Below are positions 17,429 through 26,049 of a stretch of DNA of 64,000 nucleotides, piece by piece (the first letter of the stretch is position 1; every line of letters begins with the position of its first letter). This stretch comes from Maribacter flavus. Lineage in GTDB: Bacteria; Bacteroidota; Bacteroidia; Flavobacteriales; Flavobacteriaceae. The notes under the pieces were generated by a model, which searched no databases, was not told where the DNA came from, and saw only the letters and a program-made list of their open reading frames with translations. The position numbers and the translations under genes were made by a program. The stretch spans positions 702,566 through 766,565 of the forward strand of contig NZ_VUOE01000002.1 in NCBI RefSeq assembly GCF_008386635.1, in the 5' to 3' direction.

Positions 17429-18367
17429 ATGTTAGTCTGGATTATTTTTCTTGCCTGTATTCTTGTTTTCTTGGCCTTGGACCTAGGTGTTTTCCACAAA
17501 CACGACCATGTCATAAAGTCAAAGGAAGCGGGCATTTGGACGGCCATTTGGGTGACCATAGCCTTGGCCTTTAGTGGGGTGGTTTACTGGTTGTTTTCTA
17601 ATGGGATGATGGATAATCCTACCGGACTTACGGCCAACGAGGCCGTTTTAAAATACATTACGGGATACCTTATCGAGTTGTCATTGAGCGTTGATAATGT
17701 CTTTGTGATTGCGGTTATTTTTTCCTCGTTTAAAATTCCGCCCGTATTTCAGCATCGGGTTTTGTTTTGGGGTATTTTGGGGGCCATTGTTTTTAGGGCC
17801 TTGATGATTTTCTTCGGGGTGGCATTGATTACTAAGTTCGATTGGATCATTTACGTCTTTGGGGTGTTTCTTCTGTATACGGCATTTAAAATGCTACGGG
17901 GCGATGACGAGGATTTTCATCCAGAGAAATCCTTTGTTTTTAGGAACTTGAAGAAACTGTATCCGATTACTTCCGAAATCAAGGGGCACGACTTTTTTAT
18001 CAAGAAAATGGGTGTACGGGCAGCCACTCCCCTATTTGTGGCATTGATGGTGATTGAGCTGACCGACATTCTTTTCGCCCTCGACAGTATTCCAGCAATT
18101 TTGGCAATAACGGCCGACCCTTTCCTAGTTTTCAGTTCCAATATTTTGGCTATCCTAGGGCTGCGTTCCATGTATTTTTTGATTTCGCGAATGTTGGAAA
18201 AGTTCCGATATATCAATTATAGTCTGGTAGTAATTTTAGCCTTCGTGGGCTTGAAGATGCTCTTTTCACATTACATCCATCTTCCGGAATGGGTATCCTT
18301 AACGGTAATATCGGTTTCCCTGATTGGTGGAATTTTAGCTTCGCTCTACATCCCTGATAAGGATTGA
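17429..18367 (+). CDS. TerC/Alx family integral membrane protein
   Basis: 312 residues with about nine transmembrane helices. The family's acidic intramembrane motifs are present: LSVDNVFVIAVIFSS (about residue 90) and FALDSIPAILAIT (about 220). TerC/Alx proteins are linked to manganese efflux and metal loading of exported enzymes. No Mn2+ riboswitch (yybP-ykoY type) could be recognised in the upstream region. No other tellurite-resistance genes are nearby, so a metal homeostasis role is likelier than tellurite resistance. Confidence 0.9.
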   Translation: MLVWIIFLACILVFLALDLGVFHKHDHVIKSKEAGIWTAIWVTIALAFSGVVYWLFSNGMMDNPTGLTANEAVLKYITGYLIELSLSVDNVFVIAVIFSSFKIPPVFQHRVLFWGILGAIVFRALMIFFGVALITKFDWIIYVFGVFLLYTAFKMLRGDDEDFHPEKSFVFRNLKKLYPITSEIKGHDFFIKKMGVRAATPLFVALMVIELTDILFALDSIPAILAITADPFLVFSSNILAILGLRSMYFLISRMLEKFRYINYSLVVILAFVGLKMLFSHYIHLPEWVSLTVISVSLIGGILASLYIPDKD

Positions 18368-18383
18368 TAGTTTATGAAATTGG

Positions 18384-18470
18384 AATAAGTGCTTGGGAGA
18401 TTTAGAATTCCAAAATCCAAATACCAAAACCCAAATTCTAAAATAAAAGTTCCAAATTGCAATTATCTTT
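18384..18470. repeat. A-rich degenerate word repeat
   Basis: Just after the terC stop the spacer is built of repeated short words: AATTCCAAAATCCAAA, TACCAAAACCCAAATTCT, AAGTTCCAAATTGC. The same words recur near 10650 and, inverted, near 61510. No terminator with a clear stem was found here, so this material may replace one. Confidence 0.5.
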
Positions 18471-18520
18471 TTTGAACCAAGGACTCCTTTGATTTGGTCG
18501 CTAGACCTGATTTGAAATAT

Positions 18521-18973
18521 TCACCAATTTTGGGTGGCTTTCGGAAATATTCGGTCATAGATTCTGCCTACCAGCCAATTTCCGGCAGGAAAATATAGCG
18601 CGAAGAAAAGGGCCATCCCCAGTGCAAATGTGCGTCCGCCAAAGAATTTATCCAACAGGTTGTCCGGATAGGCATAGGAGGTTTGCAGGGCATACCCACC
18701 AAATTCCAAAAAACCCATGGCGATGAGTCCGTACGCGTACTGTTCATGGAAGGGTCGGTTTCTCAGTAAAAGCGAAATAGGCACCATGTATAGGATATAG
18801 CACGTTATGACCTGCCACCAATAGGTAAAGCGGGCGATTTCCATAAAGGTACCAAACCAGTTCATGCCCAGGCCCCACACCAAATATACCAAGCAGTATA
18901 CTAAAATAAGCCTTTTGTCCACCATGAACTTTATCTTTGCATATTGGAGAAATTGATCCATAAAATCAGCCAT
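18521..18973 (-). CDS. Uncharacterised four-helix membrane protein in the type III PKS operon
   Basis: 150 residues with about four transmembrane helices (LILVYCLVYLVWGLGMNWF, YWWQVITCYILYMVPISLLL, YGLIAMGFLEFGGYALQT, FALGMALFFALYFPAGNWL). I do not recognise the family. Its ATG overlaps the acyl carrier protein stop by eight bases (ATGGCTGA), so it is the last cistron of the operon. A membrane-embedded tailoring, flipping or export role for a lipid product would fit but is not shown. Confidence 0.75.
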   Translation of the reverse strand: MADFMDQFLQYAKIKFMVDKRLILVYCLVYLVWGLGMNWFGTFMEIARFTYWWQVITCYILYMVPISLLLRNRPFHEQYAYGLIAMGFLEFGGYALQTSYAYPDNLLDKFFGGRTFALGMALFFALYFPAGNWLVGRIYDRIFPKATQNW

Positions 18974-19217
18974 TTAATTTGCTGTCGATGATCTGTAACG
19001 CATCGGCAACGGTCTGCATTTGGTTCATATCCTCGTTTTCCAGACGGATGTCGAAGGCATCCTCCACATCCAGAATGATATCCACCAAATTTGCCGAATT
19101 TATGTTCAGTTCCGAAATAAAATTACTGCTGGGCTGAATGTTATCTACCGATACATCCGATGGCAGATACACCTGAATGATATCCTTTAGTTTTTGGTAT
19201 TTTTCTTTTTCCTGCAT
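18966..19217 (-). CDS. Acyl carrier protein
   Basis: 83 residues with the four-helix ACP pattern. The phosphopantetheine-bearing serine lies in SELNINSANLVDIILDVED, so the common DSL tripeptide is NSA here; Ser itself is kept. The following acidic helix II (DVEDAFDIRLENEDM) is normal for docking to fatty-acid type enzymes. Placed between the ketosynthase and the membrane protein, it is probably the dedicated carrier of this pathway rather than housekeeping AcpP. Confidence 0.9.
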   Translation of the reverse strand: MQEKEKYQKLKDIIQVYLPSDVSVDNIQPSSNFISELNINSANLVDIILDVEDAFDIRLENEDMNQMQTVADALQIIDSKLNG

Positions 19218-19233
19218 TTTTAAATTAGTAGTT

Positions 19234-20508
19234 CTAACGATTCAAGGAACTAAAAATAACACACGCATTGACATCCCCAAAACCAAAACTGGCCTTTGTG
19301 ATAATTTTTGGTCGGTATGGAATCGTTTTTTGGGGAATTCTTTCTTTTTCAATGATTTTGGTTATTTCTGGATGGACATCCTCACAATTAACATTGCCGA
19401 ATAGTACCCCTTGCTCCAGTTGAAGTATACTTGCTACGCATTCAATACTTCCTGCGGCGGACAGACAATGACCTATCATTCCTTTAAAAGAATTGATATA
19501 GGGGAATTCGCCCCCTTGCAGTCCCAAGGCCTCGCTCCAGTTGGAAATTTCAACGGCATCTTTGGTCGTGGCCGTCAAATGTCCGTTGATCGCATCTATC
19601 TCCTTGGGTTGGATACCGGCGCTTTGGACGGCCTTTTGGATGCATCGCCGTACCGCCTCGCCATTGGGTGCCGTCATGGACCCCTCGCCTATCTGTCCGC
19701 CACTGTTCACTTCGCCCCCCAATACTTCCGCATAGATTCTGGTTCCTCGTTTTTGGGCGCTTTCCAAGGATTCCAGCACCAAGGCCCCTGCCCCACTGCC
19801 CGGAACAAAGCCCTGTGCCGATGCGCTCATGGGCCTGCTAGCTGCACTGGGGTTCTCGTTATAATCCCGGGGCAAAATGCGCATGGCATCAAAACCGCCC
19901 CAGATATACGGTCCGCTGTCGCTACAACTTCCACAGAGCATCACCTCCGCCTTCCCCGATACAATCCGGTCATAGGCCATCAGGATGCTTTCCGTACCGG
20001 TAGTACAAGCGGAGGAGTTCGTCGTAACCTGATTGCCACAGCCCAACATGCCCGCCAAATAGGCGCTGATGCCACTGGCCATGGTCTGCACGACCGTAGT
20101 ACTGCCCAATCTACGTACCTCTTTATTATCCACTTGGTAAATCGCATCGCGAAATTTATCGGCTCCGGACATGCCAGTTCCAAAAATAATACCATTGTCC
20201 CAGTTGGGACTGCTGCCGGTATTGGGCTCTAAGCAGGCATCGGCCCACGCGTCCCTGCCAGCAATGACACCATACACCAATCCGGAGGCGTTGAGTCCCC
20301 GTAATTGTAGCGGGGTGAAATATTTTTCCAACAGGTTGTCCTTGATGAGCGGTTCCCCTGCGATTTGGCAACCAAATCCCAAGGCCTGCAATCTGGATTG
20401 AAAGCGAATCCCGCTTTTTCCTGTGCGAAGCGCTTCGGTGAAATCCGGAAGCCCAACGCCATTGGGGGCACAAACGCCCAATCCGGTAATGACCACCCTT
20501 CTACCCAT
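19234..20508 (-). CDS. Beta-ketoacyl-ACP synthase, FabF-like
   Basis: About 424 residues. The condensing-enzyme triad is visible: Cys in NSSACTTGTESI, His in INGHLTATTKDAVE, His in KGMIGHCLSAAGS. The fold starts at RRVVITGLGVCAPNG. The ATG at 20508 is preferred over a TTG three codons upstream; it overlaps the dehydratase stop by eight bases (ATGGGTAG). It would extend the acyl chain used by the type III synthase. The change from the FabF NAHGT motif to NGHLT suggests a divergent specialised clade, as in aryl polyene or flexirubin clusters. Confidence 0.92.
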   Translation of the reverse strand: MGRRVVITGLGVCAPNGVGLPDFTEALRTGKSGIRFQSRLQALGFGCQIAGEPLIKDNLLEKYFTPLQLRGLNASGLVYGVIAGRDAWADACLEPNTGSSPNWDNGIIFGTGMSGADKFRDAIYQVDNKEVRRLGSTTVVQTMASGISAYLAGMLGCGNQVTTNSSACTTGTESILMAYDRIVSGKAEVMLCGSCSDSGPYIWGGFDAMRILPRDYNENPSAASRPMSASAQGFVPGSGAGALVLESLESAQKRGTRIYAEVLGGEVNSGGQIGEGSMTAPNGEAVRRCIQKAVQSAGIQPKEIDAINGHLTATTKDAVEISNWSEALGLQGGEFPYINSFKGMIGHCLSAAGSIECVASILQLEQGVLFGNVNCEDVHPEITKIIEKERIPQKTIPYRPKIITKASFGFGDVNACVIFSSLNR

Positions 20509-20950
20509 CCACTTCAATTTTTAGCATGCCCGATACCGTTCCCTTGCAGACCAATTCCTTTTTGGCGTTGTACATTTGTACCTCGCATTTTAATTTTTGG
20601 AACCGGAAGTAGATTTTTTTGGATACTACCGTCACCCTTTCCCCTGGGAAAACAGGTTTTAAAAATTCCATTTCAGAACTGCTCATACCTATCAGTATAT
20701 TTGACTTCTCCAGTTCCTCTTTTCGCATTAAATAAATACCCAGACAGACCAACCCGATCTGTGCACAGCACTCCGTGAGGATAACGCCCGGTGTCACCGG
20801 ATTTTCCTTAAAATGTCCCCGATAAAAATCGAGATTCCGGTCAAAGGTAAAGGAGCCTTTTGAACCATCCTCCGTGACTTCCAATAATTCATCGACGAAC
20901 AAGAATGGCTTTTTGTAGGGTAATAATCCTATGATTTCCTGGTGCGTCAT
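20501..20950 (-). CDS. 3-hydroxyacyl-ACP dehydratase, FabZ-like hotdog protein
   Basis: 149 residues of the hotdog fold. The active-site segment YRGHFKENPVTPGVILTECC keeps the His and Glu of FabZ, and the N-terminal LLPYKKPFLFVDELLEV matches the family. It is separated by three bases from the reductase upstream and overlaps the ketosynthase downstream. Predicted to dehydrate beta-hydroxyacyl-ACP during chain building in the cytosol. Confidence 0.88.
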   Translation of the reverse strand: MTHQEIIGLLPYKKPFLFVDELLEVTEDGSKGSFTFDRNLDFYRGHFKENPVTPGVILTECCAQIGLVCLGIYLMRKEELEKSNILIGMSSSEMEFLKPVFPGERVTVVSKKIYFRFQKLKCEVQMYNAKKELVCKGTVSGMLKIEVDG

Positions 20951-20953
20951 ATG

Positions 20954-21754
20954 CTATCTCAAACTTTCTCCCCCATCCACTTTTAGGACGGTCCCCGTTA
21001 TCCATTTTGCTTCATCCGTAGTCAATAAATAGACTGCATTCGCGACATCTTCCGGGGTTGTGAGTCGGCCCTGCGGATTGCGCTTCAAGGCATGTTGCAT
21101 CAGTTTTTCATACCTGGGGATCATGGCGAGTGACTTAGTGGGGGTCACGCCGGCCTGGATACAGTTTGCCTTGATGCCTGCTGGTGCGAATTCCAAGGCG
21201 ATATTTCGGGTAAGGGCCTCCAGTGCGACTTTTGCTACGGAAACCGCCCCATAACCTGGCATCACCTTTGTATTGCCCTCACTGGTAAAGGAAATGATTC
21301 TAGTATCCTCATGAAACAACTTTTTTTCGTGTAATTCCTTGGTCCAATCATACAGGCTCAGAGCCATGGCCTCAAAGGTGATTTCAATATCCTGATGCGT
21401 AAGCACGGACTGATTTTCGGCTTGCATAGGTTTCAAATTTCCCTTGGCGATACTGTGCACCAACACCTTGATTTTGTGTCCTTCCGGCAGGAAAGCTGCA
21501 ATTTCCGAAAGTAATTCCTGTCGTTTTTCTGGGTGAATGGCGTCCTTATTGAAGGATTTGAACTGAACCCCTAGGGCCGATATCTCCTGAAAGTCCAGCT
21601 CTATTTCATCCATGTTCGTGCGTCGGTCCCGGTGTACAATGATGATGTTGAAACCGTGTCTTGCCAACTTTTTGGCCGTCGCCAGGCCCAACCCATTGCT
21701 ACCTCCCAATATCAATGCCCAATTTTTACCCATATTATTTTGACTATTTACCAT
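20954..21754 (-). CDS. SDR enoyl-ACP reductase, FabL/FabI-like
   Basis: 266 residues, Rossmann SDR with LGGSNGLGLATAKKL for cofactor binding. The catalytic pair is Tyr-x6-Lys (YGAVSVAK), the spacing of FabI/FabL enoyl reductases, not the Tyr-x3-Lys of ketoreductases. VLVHSIAKGN resembles the FabI segment, and ALEALTRNIALEFAP and the C-terminal VDGGESLR match FabL. It would reduce enoyl-ACP intermediates. The operon has no obvious ketoreductase of its own, so that step may come from primary metabolism. The start at 21754 overlaps the PKS stop (ATGGTAA); an ATG at 21733 is possible. Confidence 0.85.
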   Translation of the reverse strand: MVNSQNNMGKNWALILGGSNGLGLATAKKLARHGFNIIIVHRDRRTNMDEIELDFQEISALGVQFKSFNKDAIHPEKRQELLSEIAAFLPEGHKIKVLVHSIAKGNLKPMQAENQSVLTHQDIEITFEAMALSLYDWTKELHEKKLFHEDTRIISFTSEGNTKVMPGYGAVSVAKVALEALTRNIALEFAPAGIKANCIQAGVTPTKSLAMIPRYEKLMQHALKRNPQGRLTTPEDVANAVYLLTTDEAKWITGTVLKVDGGESLR

Positions 21755-22803
21755 TCCAACAAAACTCGTTGTGCGGAAAACCCGGGACCAAAACTGAGTA
21801 CCATGCCCTGCTCACCTTTGGTCAAACCCCTATCCAAGAAGCGCTGTAACACATATAAAACCGTGACGCTACTCATATTTCCGTACAAACGGAGTACTTC
21901 TCGGGTATCATCTATATTCTTTCCTAAACTACCAAAAAGTTCCTCAACGGTCTGCACGATTTTGCGTCCGCCGGGATGAAAGATCAAATGGTCCACCTTT
22001 TCGATACTGCTTCCGTATTTTTCAAGAAAAGGATGGACGATTTCAGGGAAATAGGTTGCAATTGTTTCCGGAACGGCAGGGTCCAATATCATTTTGAGTC
22101 CGGTATTCACCAAATCGAAACCCATTAAGTGGGTCGCGTCCTTAAAATGGAACATTTCCTCGCCCTTAATTGTTGGACCTGCCGCTTCCTTTTCGGAAGA
22201 AAGCAATACACAGGCCGCGCCATCCCCAAAAATAGCGGCACTTACCATATTGGCCATGGAGAAATCATCCAATTGGAAAGTAGCCGTGGGACTTTCCACT
22301 GCCACCAAGGCGATGCGTTTATTGGGATTGTTGCGTAAAAAATTATGGGCATAGATCAATCCCGATACCCCGGCCGCACAGCCCATTTCCGTCACGGGGA
22401 GTCGGACCACGTCCTGCCGCAATCCCAGTTCATTGATCAAATAGGCATCCAAGGAAGGAATCATGATACCTGTACAGCTTACCGTGATGATATAATCGAG
22501 AGAATCTGCCCACCACCCCGCGGTTTCCAGGGCCGATATTAAGGCTTCGCTACCCAATTGCTTGGACGCCGCGGCATAGCGACGGTTTTTTTCCTCGAAC
22601 GAAGTCGCCGTGAATACCTCCTTCACGGGCATGATACCGTAGCGCTTGTCCACGGCCGCACCTTCAAATATTTTCACGACTTTTCTTCGAAAGCGGTCCT
22701 CTTGGTCCTTAAGCCATGTGTTTACGTACGGGATGATGTCCTTGGTTTCGCTTGAATACGCGGGCAAAGCCTTGGAAACGGTCACAATTTTGGTACTATT
22801 CAT
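21748..22803 (-). CDS. Type III polyketide synthase
   Basis: About 351 residues of the chalcone synthase-like family. The catalytic Cys is in VTEMGCAAGVSGLIYAH (about residue 145), His in IFHPGGRKIV (about 278) and Asn in LYGNMSSVTVLYVL (about 311); the end LSFGPGFSAQRVLL matches the family's GFGPG. It should condense a long acyl starter with malonyl-CoA units to resorcinols or pyrones. The ATG at 22803 is preferred to a GTG at 22818 because the protein then begins MNSTKIVTVSKALP. The adjoining methyltransferase and FAD enzyme recall the Streptomyces srsABC phenolic lipid set, though the methyltransferase is of another fold. Confidence 0.93.
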   Translation of the reverse strand: MNSTKIVTVSKALPAYSSETKDIIPYVNTWLKDQEDRFRRKVVKIFEGAAVDKRYGIMPVKEVFTATSFEEKNRRYAAASKQLGSEALISALETAGWWADSLDYIITVSCTGIMIPSLDAYLINELGLRQDVVRLPVTEMGCAAGVSGLIYAHNFLRNNPNKRIALVAVESPTATFQLDDFSMANMVSAAIFGDGAACVLLSSEKEAAGPTIKGEEMFHFKDATHLMGFDLVNTGLKMILDPAVPETIATYFPEIVHPFLEKYGSSIEKVDHLIFHPGGRKIVQTVEELFGSLGKNIDDTREVLRLYGNMSSVTVLYVLQRFLDRGLTKGEQGMVLSFGPGFSAQRVLLEW

Positions 22804-22808
22804 ATATT

Positions 22809-23513
22809 TTAGGCGCACTTTTTAAGGATCCAACGGTACCTAAAGGCCCATTTCCATGAAATTTGAGACTGTACATTTGGAACTTGGTCGGAAAAGGTTT
22901 GCAATTCTTTCTTTTTAAAACCCCGTAAGATGGAAATCAGTCCATCGTGTTTGGCGGTTTCCGTTTTAATAAAAATAACACTAAATGCCTTAAAAAGGTA
23001 GTAGGCGAGCCGACTTCTATGTAAATCGTTAATAATTACACCGATATGGGCCATATTGGCAAACCTTTCCAAAAATATGGGGATGTTGGCATTGCTAAAA
23101 TGATGTAAGGTCAAAGTGGTGATGACGATATCCACTTCGATGGAATTCAAGGTAAATACATCCCGATTTAGGTAGGAAATTTCGGGAAAATCCACGGATT
23201 TTTTTCGGGCGATTTCCAAAGCGTCACTATTTAGGTCCAGACCGATTAAATTTACAGTGATGTTCGACTTTCTGGCCTTCAAGGCGAGTTTTCTGAGCAT
23301 TTCTCCATCGGAACAACCTACGTCCAAAATCGTATACGATTCTTTTTTATGTTCCCGAAGCATCCTGAATACGGCGTTTGAGGTGATATGGATACCTCCT
23401 AATAGTCGGTTTACCCGATTGATGTCCTCCAACATGACTTCCAGCTCCTTTTGGGAACCTTGAAAGTCGTCCAACTGTTCTTCTTGGTTACTTCGTACCG
23501 ACAAATCCATCAT
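22809..23513 (-). CDS. Class I SAM-dependent methyltransferase
   Basis: 234 residues with a Rossmann methyltransferase core: YTILDVGCSDGEMLRKLA is motif I, LIGLDLNSDAL motif II, and VDIVITTLTLHHFSN the post-I acidic/His region. The C-terminus is basic and hydrophobic. It overlaps the FAD oxidoreductase stop (ATGATG/TGA). Likely methylates the polyketide product or an intermediate; target atom is unknown. One copy of the window's recurring 12-bp palindrome lies inside the gene at 23329-23340, over the SYTIL codons. Confidence 0.88.
   Translation of the reverse strand: MMDLSVRSNQEEQLDDFQGSQKELEVMLEDINRVNRLLGGIHITSNAVFRMLREHKKESYTILDVGCSDGEMLRKLALKARKSNITVNLIGLDLNSDALEIARKKSVDFPEISYLNRDVFTLNSIEVDIVITTLTLHHFSNANIPIFLERFANMAHIGVIINDLHRSRLAYYLFKAFSVIFIKTETAKHDGLISILRGFKKKELQTFSDQVPNVQSQISWKWAFRYRWILKKCA
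23329..23340. repeat. Recurrent palindrome ATCGTATACGAT, copy 1
   Basis: Exact 12-bp palindrome inside the methyltransferase gene, read there as part of Ser-Tyr-Thr-Ile. Other exact copies lie at 30940, 31189, 36471 and 42385. Confidence 0.8.
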
Positions 23514-24634
23514 GGTGAAACCGTTTTTCCGTGGGTTTTGGCAATCATTTTTTGTAGCAGACCTTCAGACCGACCAAAGGTGGAAATGCCCCAATTCAAA
23601 AAGTTATCCTTCAACAATAATTTTTGGAAATAACGTCCATACAGCAACCGACGCCTAAAATGGTCGTTCCAGGAACTTTGGTAGGCTTCCTCCATATCCT
23701 TTCGACTTTTATAGGTTCCGTTGAAATAACCGTGTACACACTCCGAAACCAGTTTTCCCGCATGAATGGCCATCGCCATACCATTGCCGCAAAGCGGATG
23801 TATCAATCCAGCCGTATCGCCGCACATCAGCACATGGTTTACAATGGGTTTCTTTGGCTCAAAGGAAATCTGACCGATGCTCAGGGGATGTTCAAAAACC
23901 GGTTCGGCCTTTGTTAAAAAACGCTTTAAATGCGGATTCTGGGAAACAATCTTTTCATTGAAGGCCGATACGTCCTTGAACTCCTTGAATACATCGTATT
24001 GCGCCAAATAACAAAAATTGATATGACCCTTCTCCGTTTTTGAAAGTCCGCCGTAACCGCCCTTAAAATTGTGCAGGGCCACGAGATCATTGGGGAATTC
24101 GGGAAATGAATAGTGTCCCTTTATGGCCAACCAATGTGTCTTTTTTTGGATAAAGGAACGGTGCAGGGCTTTATCCAACCCCGATCGTTTTCCGTACGCA
24201 CCGATAACCATGTGAGCGCTTACCCTTGTTTGTCGGCTTTCCACCTTAAACCCATTTCCATCAAACCGGATATCCTGCACCTTTTCGAAGTAAAAGGTAA
24301 CCTTTTGGCTCTTGGCGGTTTCGTACAATAGGTTATCCAGCGCATACCTGCTAATACCCACGCCACCCAAGGGAAGTCGGCACGCTGCAATTTTACCCTG
24401 GTTGCTGCTGATTTCAAATCGGTCTATGGACTTCCCACCCGCCGCTAAAAGGTCGACCCCAAGTGAATTCAAATACGGAAGGATCTCGTTGGAAAGGTAT
24501 TCACCACACACTTTATGATGTGGATAGGGATTGCTTTCAAAAACCCCGATGTCAAATCCATAGCGGGAAAGCGCAATGGCGGCCGTTAGTCCAGCCAAAC
24601 CACCCCCTACAATGCCTATTTGATGTTCGTTCAC
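23510..24634 (-). CDS. NAD(P)/FAD-dependent oxidoreductase, geranylgeranyl reductase/hydroxylase-like
   Basis: About 374 residues. FAD binding: IGIVGGGLAGLTAAIALSRY at the start, HKVCGEYLSNEILPYL, and CGDTAGLIHPLCGNGMAMAIH near residue 275, as in group A flavoprotein monooxygenases and geranylgeranyl reductase-like enzymes. The GTG at 24634 places the dinucleotide motif near residue 10; a TTG at 24673 would add 13 residues from hairpin sequence and is unlikely. First gene of the polyketide operon; it may hydroxylate a resorcinol to a quinol, or reduce a double bond. Confidence 0.88.
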   Translation of the reverse strand: MNEHQIGIVGGGLAGLTAAIALSRYGFDIGVFESNPYPHHKVCGEYLSNEILPYLNSLGVDLLAAGGKSIDRFEISSNQGKIAACRLPLGGVGISRYALDNLLYETAKSQKVTFYFEKVQDIRFDGNGFKVESRQTRVSAHMVIGAYGKRSGLDKALHRSFIQKKTHWLAIKGHYSFPEFPNDLVALHNFKGGYGGLSKTEKGHINFCYLAQYDVFKEFKDVSAFNEKIVSQNPHLKRFLTKAEPVFEHPLSIGQISFEPKKPIVNHVLMCGDTAGLIHPLCGNGMAMAIHAGKLVSECVHGYFNGTYKSRKDMEEAYQSSWNDHFRRRLLYGRYFQKLLLKDNFLNWGISTFGRSEGLLQKMIAKTHGKTVSP

Positions 24635-24660
24635 ATCCTGAAAGTACGCAATCCAAAAAT

Positions 24661-24683
24661 AATCCCCGCACAAGGCGGGGATT
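24661..24683 (-). terminator. Hairpin upstream of the polyketide operon
   Basis: AATCCCCGC and GCGGGGATT form a perfect nine-pair stem with a five-base loop. Read on the minus strand it is followed by ATTTTT, as expected for a terminator of the ompA/lipocalin unit. The same bases include TATTTTTG (24661-24654), a possible -7 box for the operon start at 24634, so terminator and promoter may overlap. Confidence 0.6.
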
Positions 24684-24845
24684 TATTGGCACCGCAAAAG
24701 GGTTTAATATCCCCAAGCTTGCCTTGTAATTAAAAAATTGTTTCCTACGAATGCCCCGAGGTAGTTTACTCGTAAAAAAAAGCTTCGCAGCTTGCAACGG
24801 GGTAACCGCTAAAGTATTTAGACAGCCCCCTGAACTTTACCAGGA

Positions 24846-25541
24846 TTATCCTTTGGTTTGTTGTACGGCCTCTTCCTTCAATTCCTCGCTTGCCACAATG
24901 GCCAATTCTACCCTTCTGTTCTGGGCCTTGCCTTCAACCGTATTGTTATCGCCTACAGGCTGATTCTCCCCGTACCACTTGGTCGTAAATCGGGAAGGTT
25001 CAATACCTTTTGCTACCAAATAACTGGTTACGGAAGTAGCACGTTGTTCGGAGAGCTTCATATTGTATTCGTCGGAGCCTGCACTATCGGTATGGCCTTC
25101 CACCAAAATATTGGATTTAGGATATTCCTTAAAAATGCTGGCCAATTTATCCAAAGTGGCGGCGGAAGTTCCCTTAACATCGGATTTATTGGTGTCAAAA
25201 TACACACCGGCATCTTCATTAAAGGTAACGTTGATTCCCTCGCCCACTCTTTTCACTTCGGCACCTGGAATTTCCTCTTCGATACGTTCCGCTTGCCTAT
25301 CCATACGGTTGCCGATATAACCACCCGCAGCACCCCCAATAGCGGCTCCTAAAATGGCACCCAAAGCAGTGTTGTTTCCGCTTCCAACGTTGTTTCCAAT
25401 GACACCACCTATTACGGCACCTCCCGCAGCACCAATTGCGGCACCTTTTTGGGTCTTGTTGGCATTTTTGACGGTACTACAGCTCATAACCATGGCCAAA
25501 GCCAAAACATAACTTGTATTTTTTAATAATCTAGATTTCAT
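24846..25541 (-). CDS. OmpA family lipoprotein with glycine-zipper domain
   Basis: About 231 residues from the ATG at 25541. A lipoprotein signal (LALAMVMSC) is followed by a glycine-zipper stretch (GAAIGAAGGAVIGGVIG, residues ~35-80) and an OmpA C-terminal peptidoglycan-binding domain with ILVEGHTDSAGSDEYNMKLSEQRA and NRRVELAI. It resembles YiaD/Pal-type envelope anchors. The lipocalin-like gene ends 25 bases upstream on the same strand, so they are probably co-transcribed. A longer frame to 25610 lacks a signal peptide and is rejected. Confidence 0.92.
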   Translation of the reverse strand: MKSRLLKNTSYVLALAMVMSCSTVKNANKTQKGAAIGAAGGAVIGGVIGNNVGSGNNTALGAILGAAIGGAAGGYIGNRMDRQAERIEEEIPGAEVKRVGEGINVTFNEDAGVYFDTNKSDVKGTSAATLDKLASIFKEYPKSNILVEGHTDSAGSDEYNMKLSEQRATSVTSYLVAKGIEPSRFTTKWYGENQPVGDNNTVEGKAQNRRVELAIVASEELKEEAVQQTKG

Positions 25542-25566
25542 CTGTTTGTTTTTAAAAATTGGGGAT

Positions 25567-26049
25567 TTATTTCTTTGTAAAATCGTACACCACGGTAACG
25601 GGTTCTCCATTTACCTGTACATTGGATTTTAAGGTCATTGTAGATTCCGTAAGGCTTTCAATGTTAAGTCGGTAGCCCAAACCTCCGGAGATGTCCTTGT
25701 TCCTTTCGTCAATAAACTTGAACTGTAATTGACTCTGATAGTTTTCCGCACGCTCCACAACAGACCATCTAATATAGCGATTTCCCCCGTTGCAAAGGGT
25801 AGATGGGGAAATAGTGTACCTTCCGGTGCTGTTGTTGTCCCTAAAGAACCACTCGCTTCCTTCAAGACAGATATCCTCAACATCGTTGAACAGGACCGCC
25901 TTAAAGTTACCGGTATTGTTTTCAAAGGAAACATCGTTTAAGGACCAGGTACCACTGAGCAGGTTGCGCTTGGACCTTGCGTCCTTGGAAATAGAACAAG
26001 AGGATAGCATCATTGCGAAAATCCCCGTAAGAACTATTGCTTTTTTCAT
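25567..26049 (-). CDS. Lipocalin-like lipoprotein
   Basis: About 160 residues from the ATG at 26049 (MKKAIVLTGIFAMM, lipobox LSSC). The mature part begins with the lipocalin-type LLSGTWSLNDVSFE, followed by beta strands (EWFFRDNNSTGRYTI, YRLNIESLTESTMTLKS). Small lipocalin-like lipoproteins of this kind are frequent next to ompA genes in Flavobacteriaceae. Ligand unknown. An ATG three codons upstream (MLFMKK) is possible. Confidence 0.82.
   Translation of the reverse strand: MKKAIVLTGIFAMMLSSCSISKDARSKRNLLSGTWSLNDVSFENNTGNFKAVLFNDVEDICLEGSEWFFRDNNSTGRYTISPSTLCNGGNRYIRWSVVERAENYQSQLQFKFIDERNKDISGGLGYRLNIESLTESTMTLKSNVQVNGEPVTVVYDFTKK

Noticed and set aside
19411..20232. 273-codon open frame antisense to the FabF-like ketosynthase
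   Set aside because: Lies entirely opposite a gene with full catalytic motifs and coherent operon position; its translation is rich in Gly, His, Arg and Thr with no recognisable domain.
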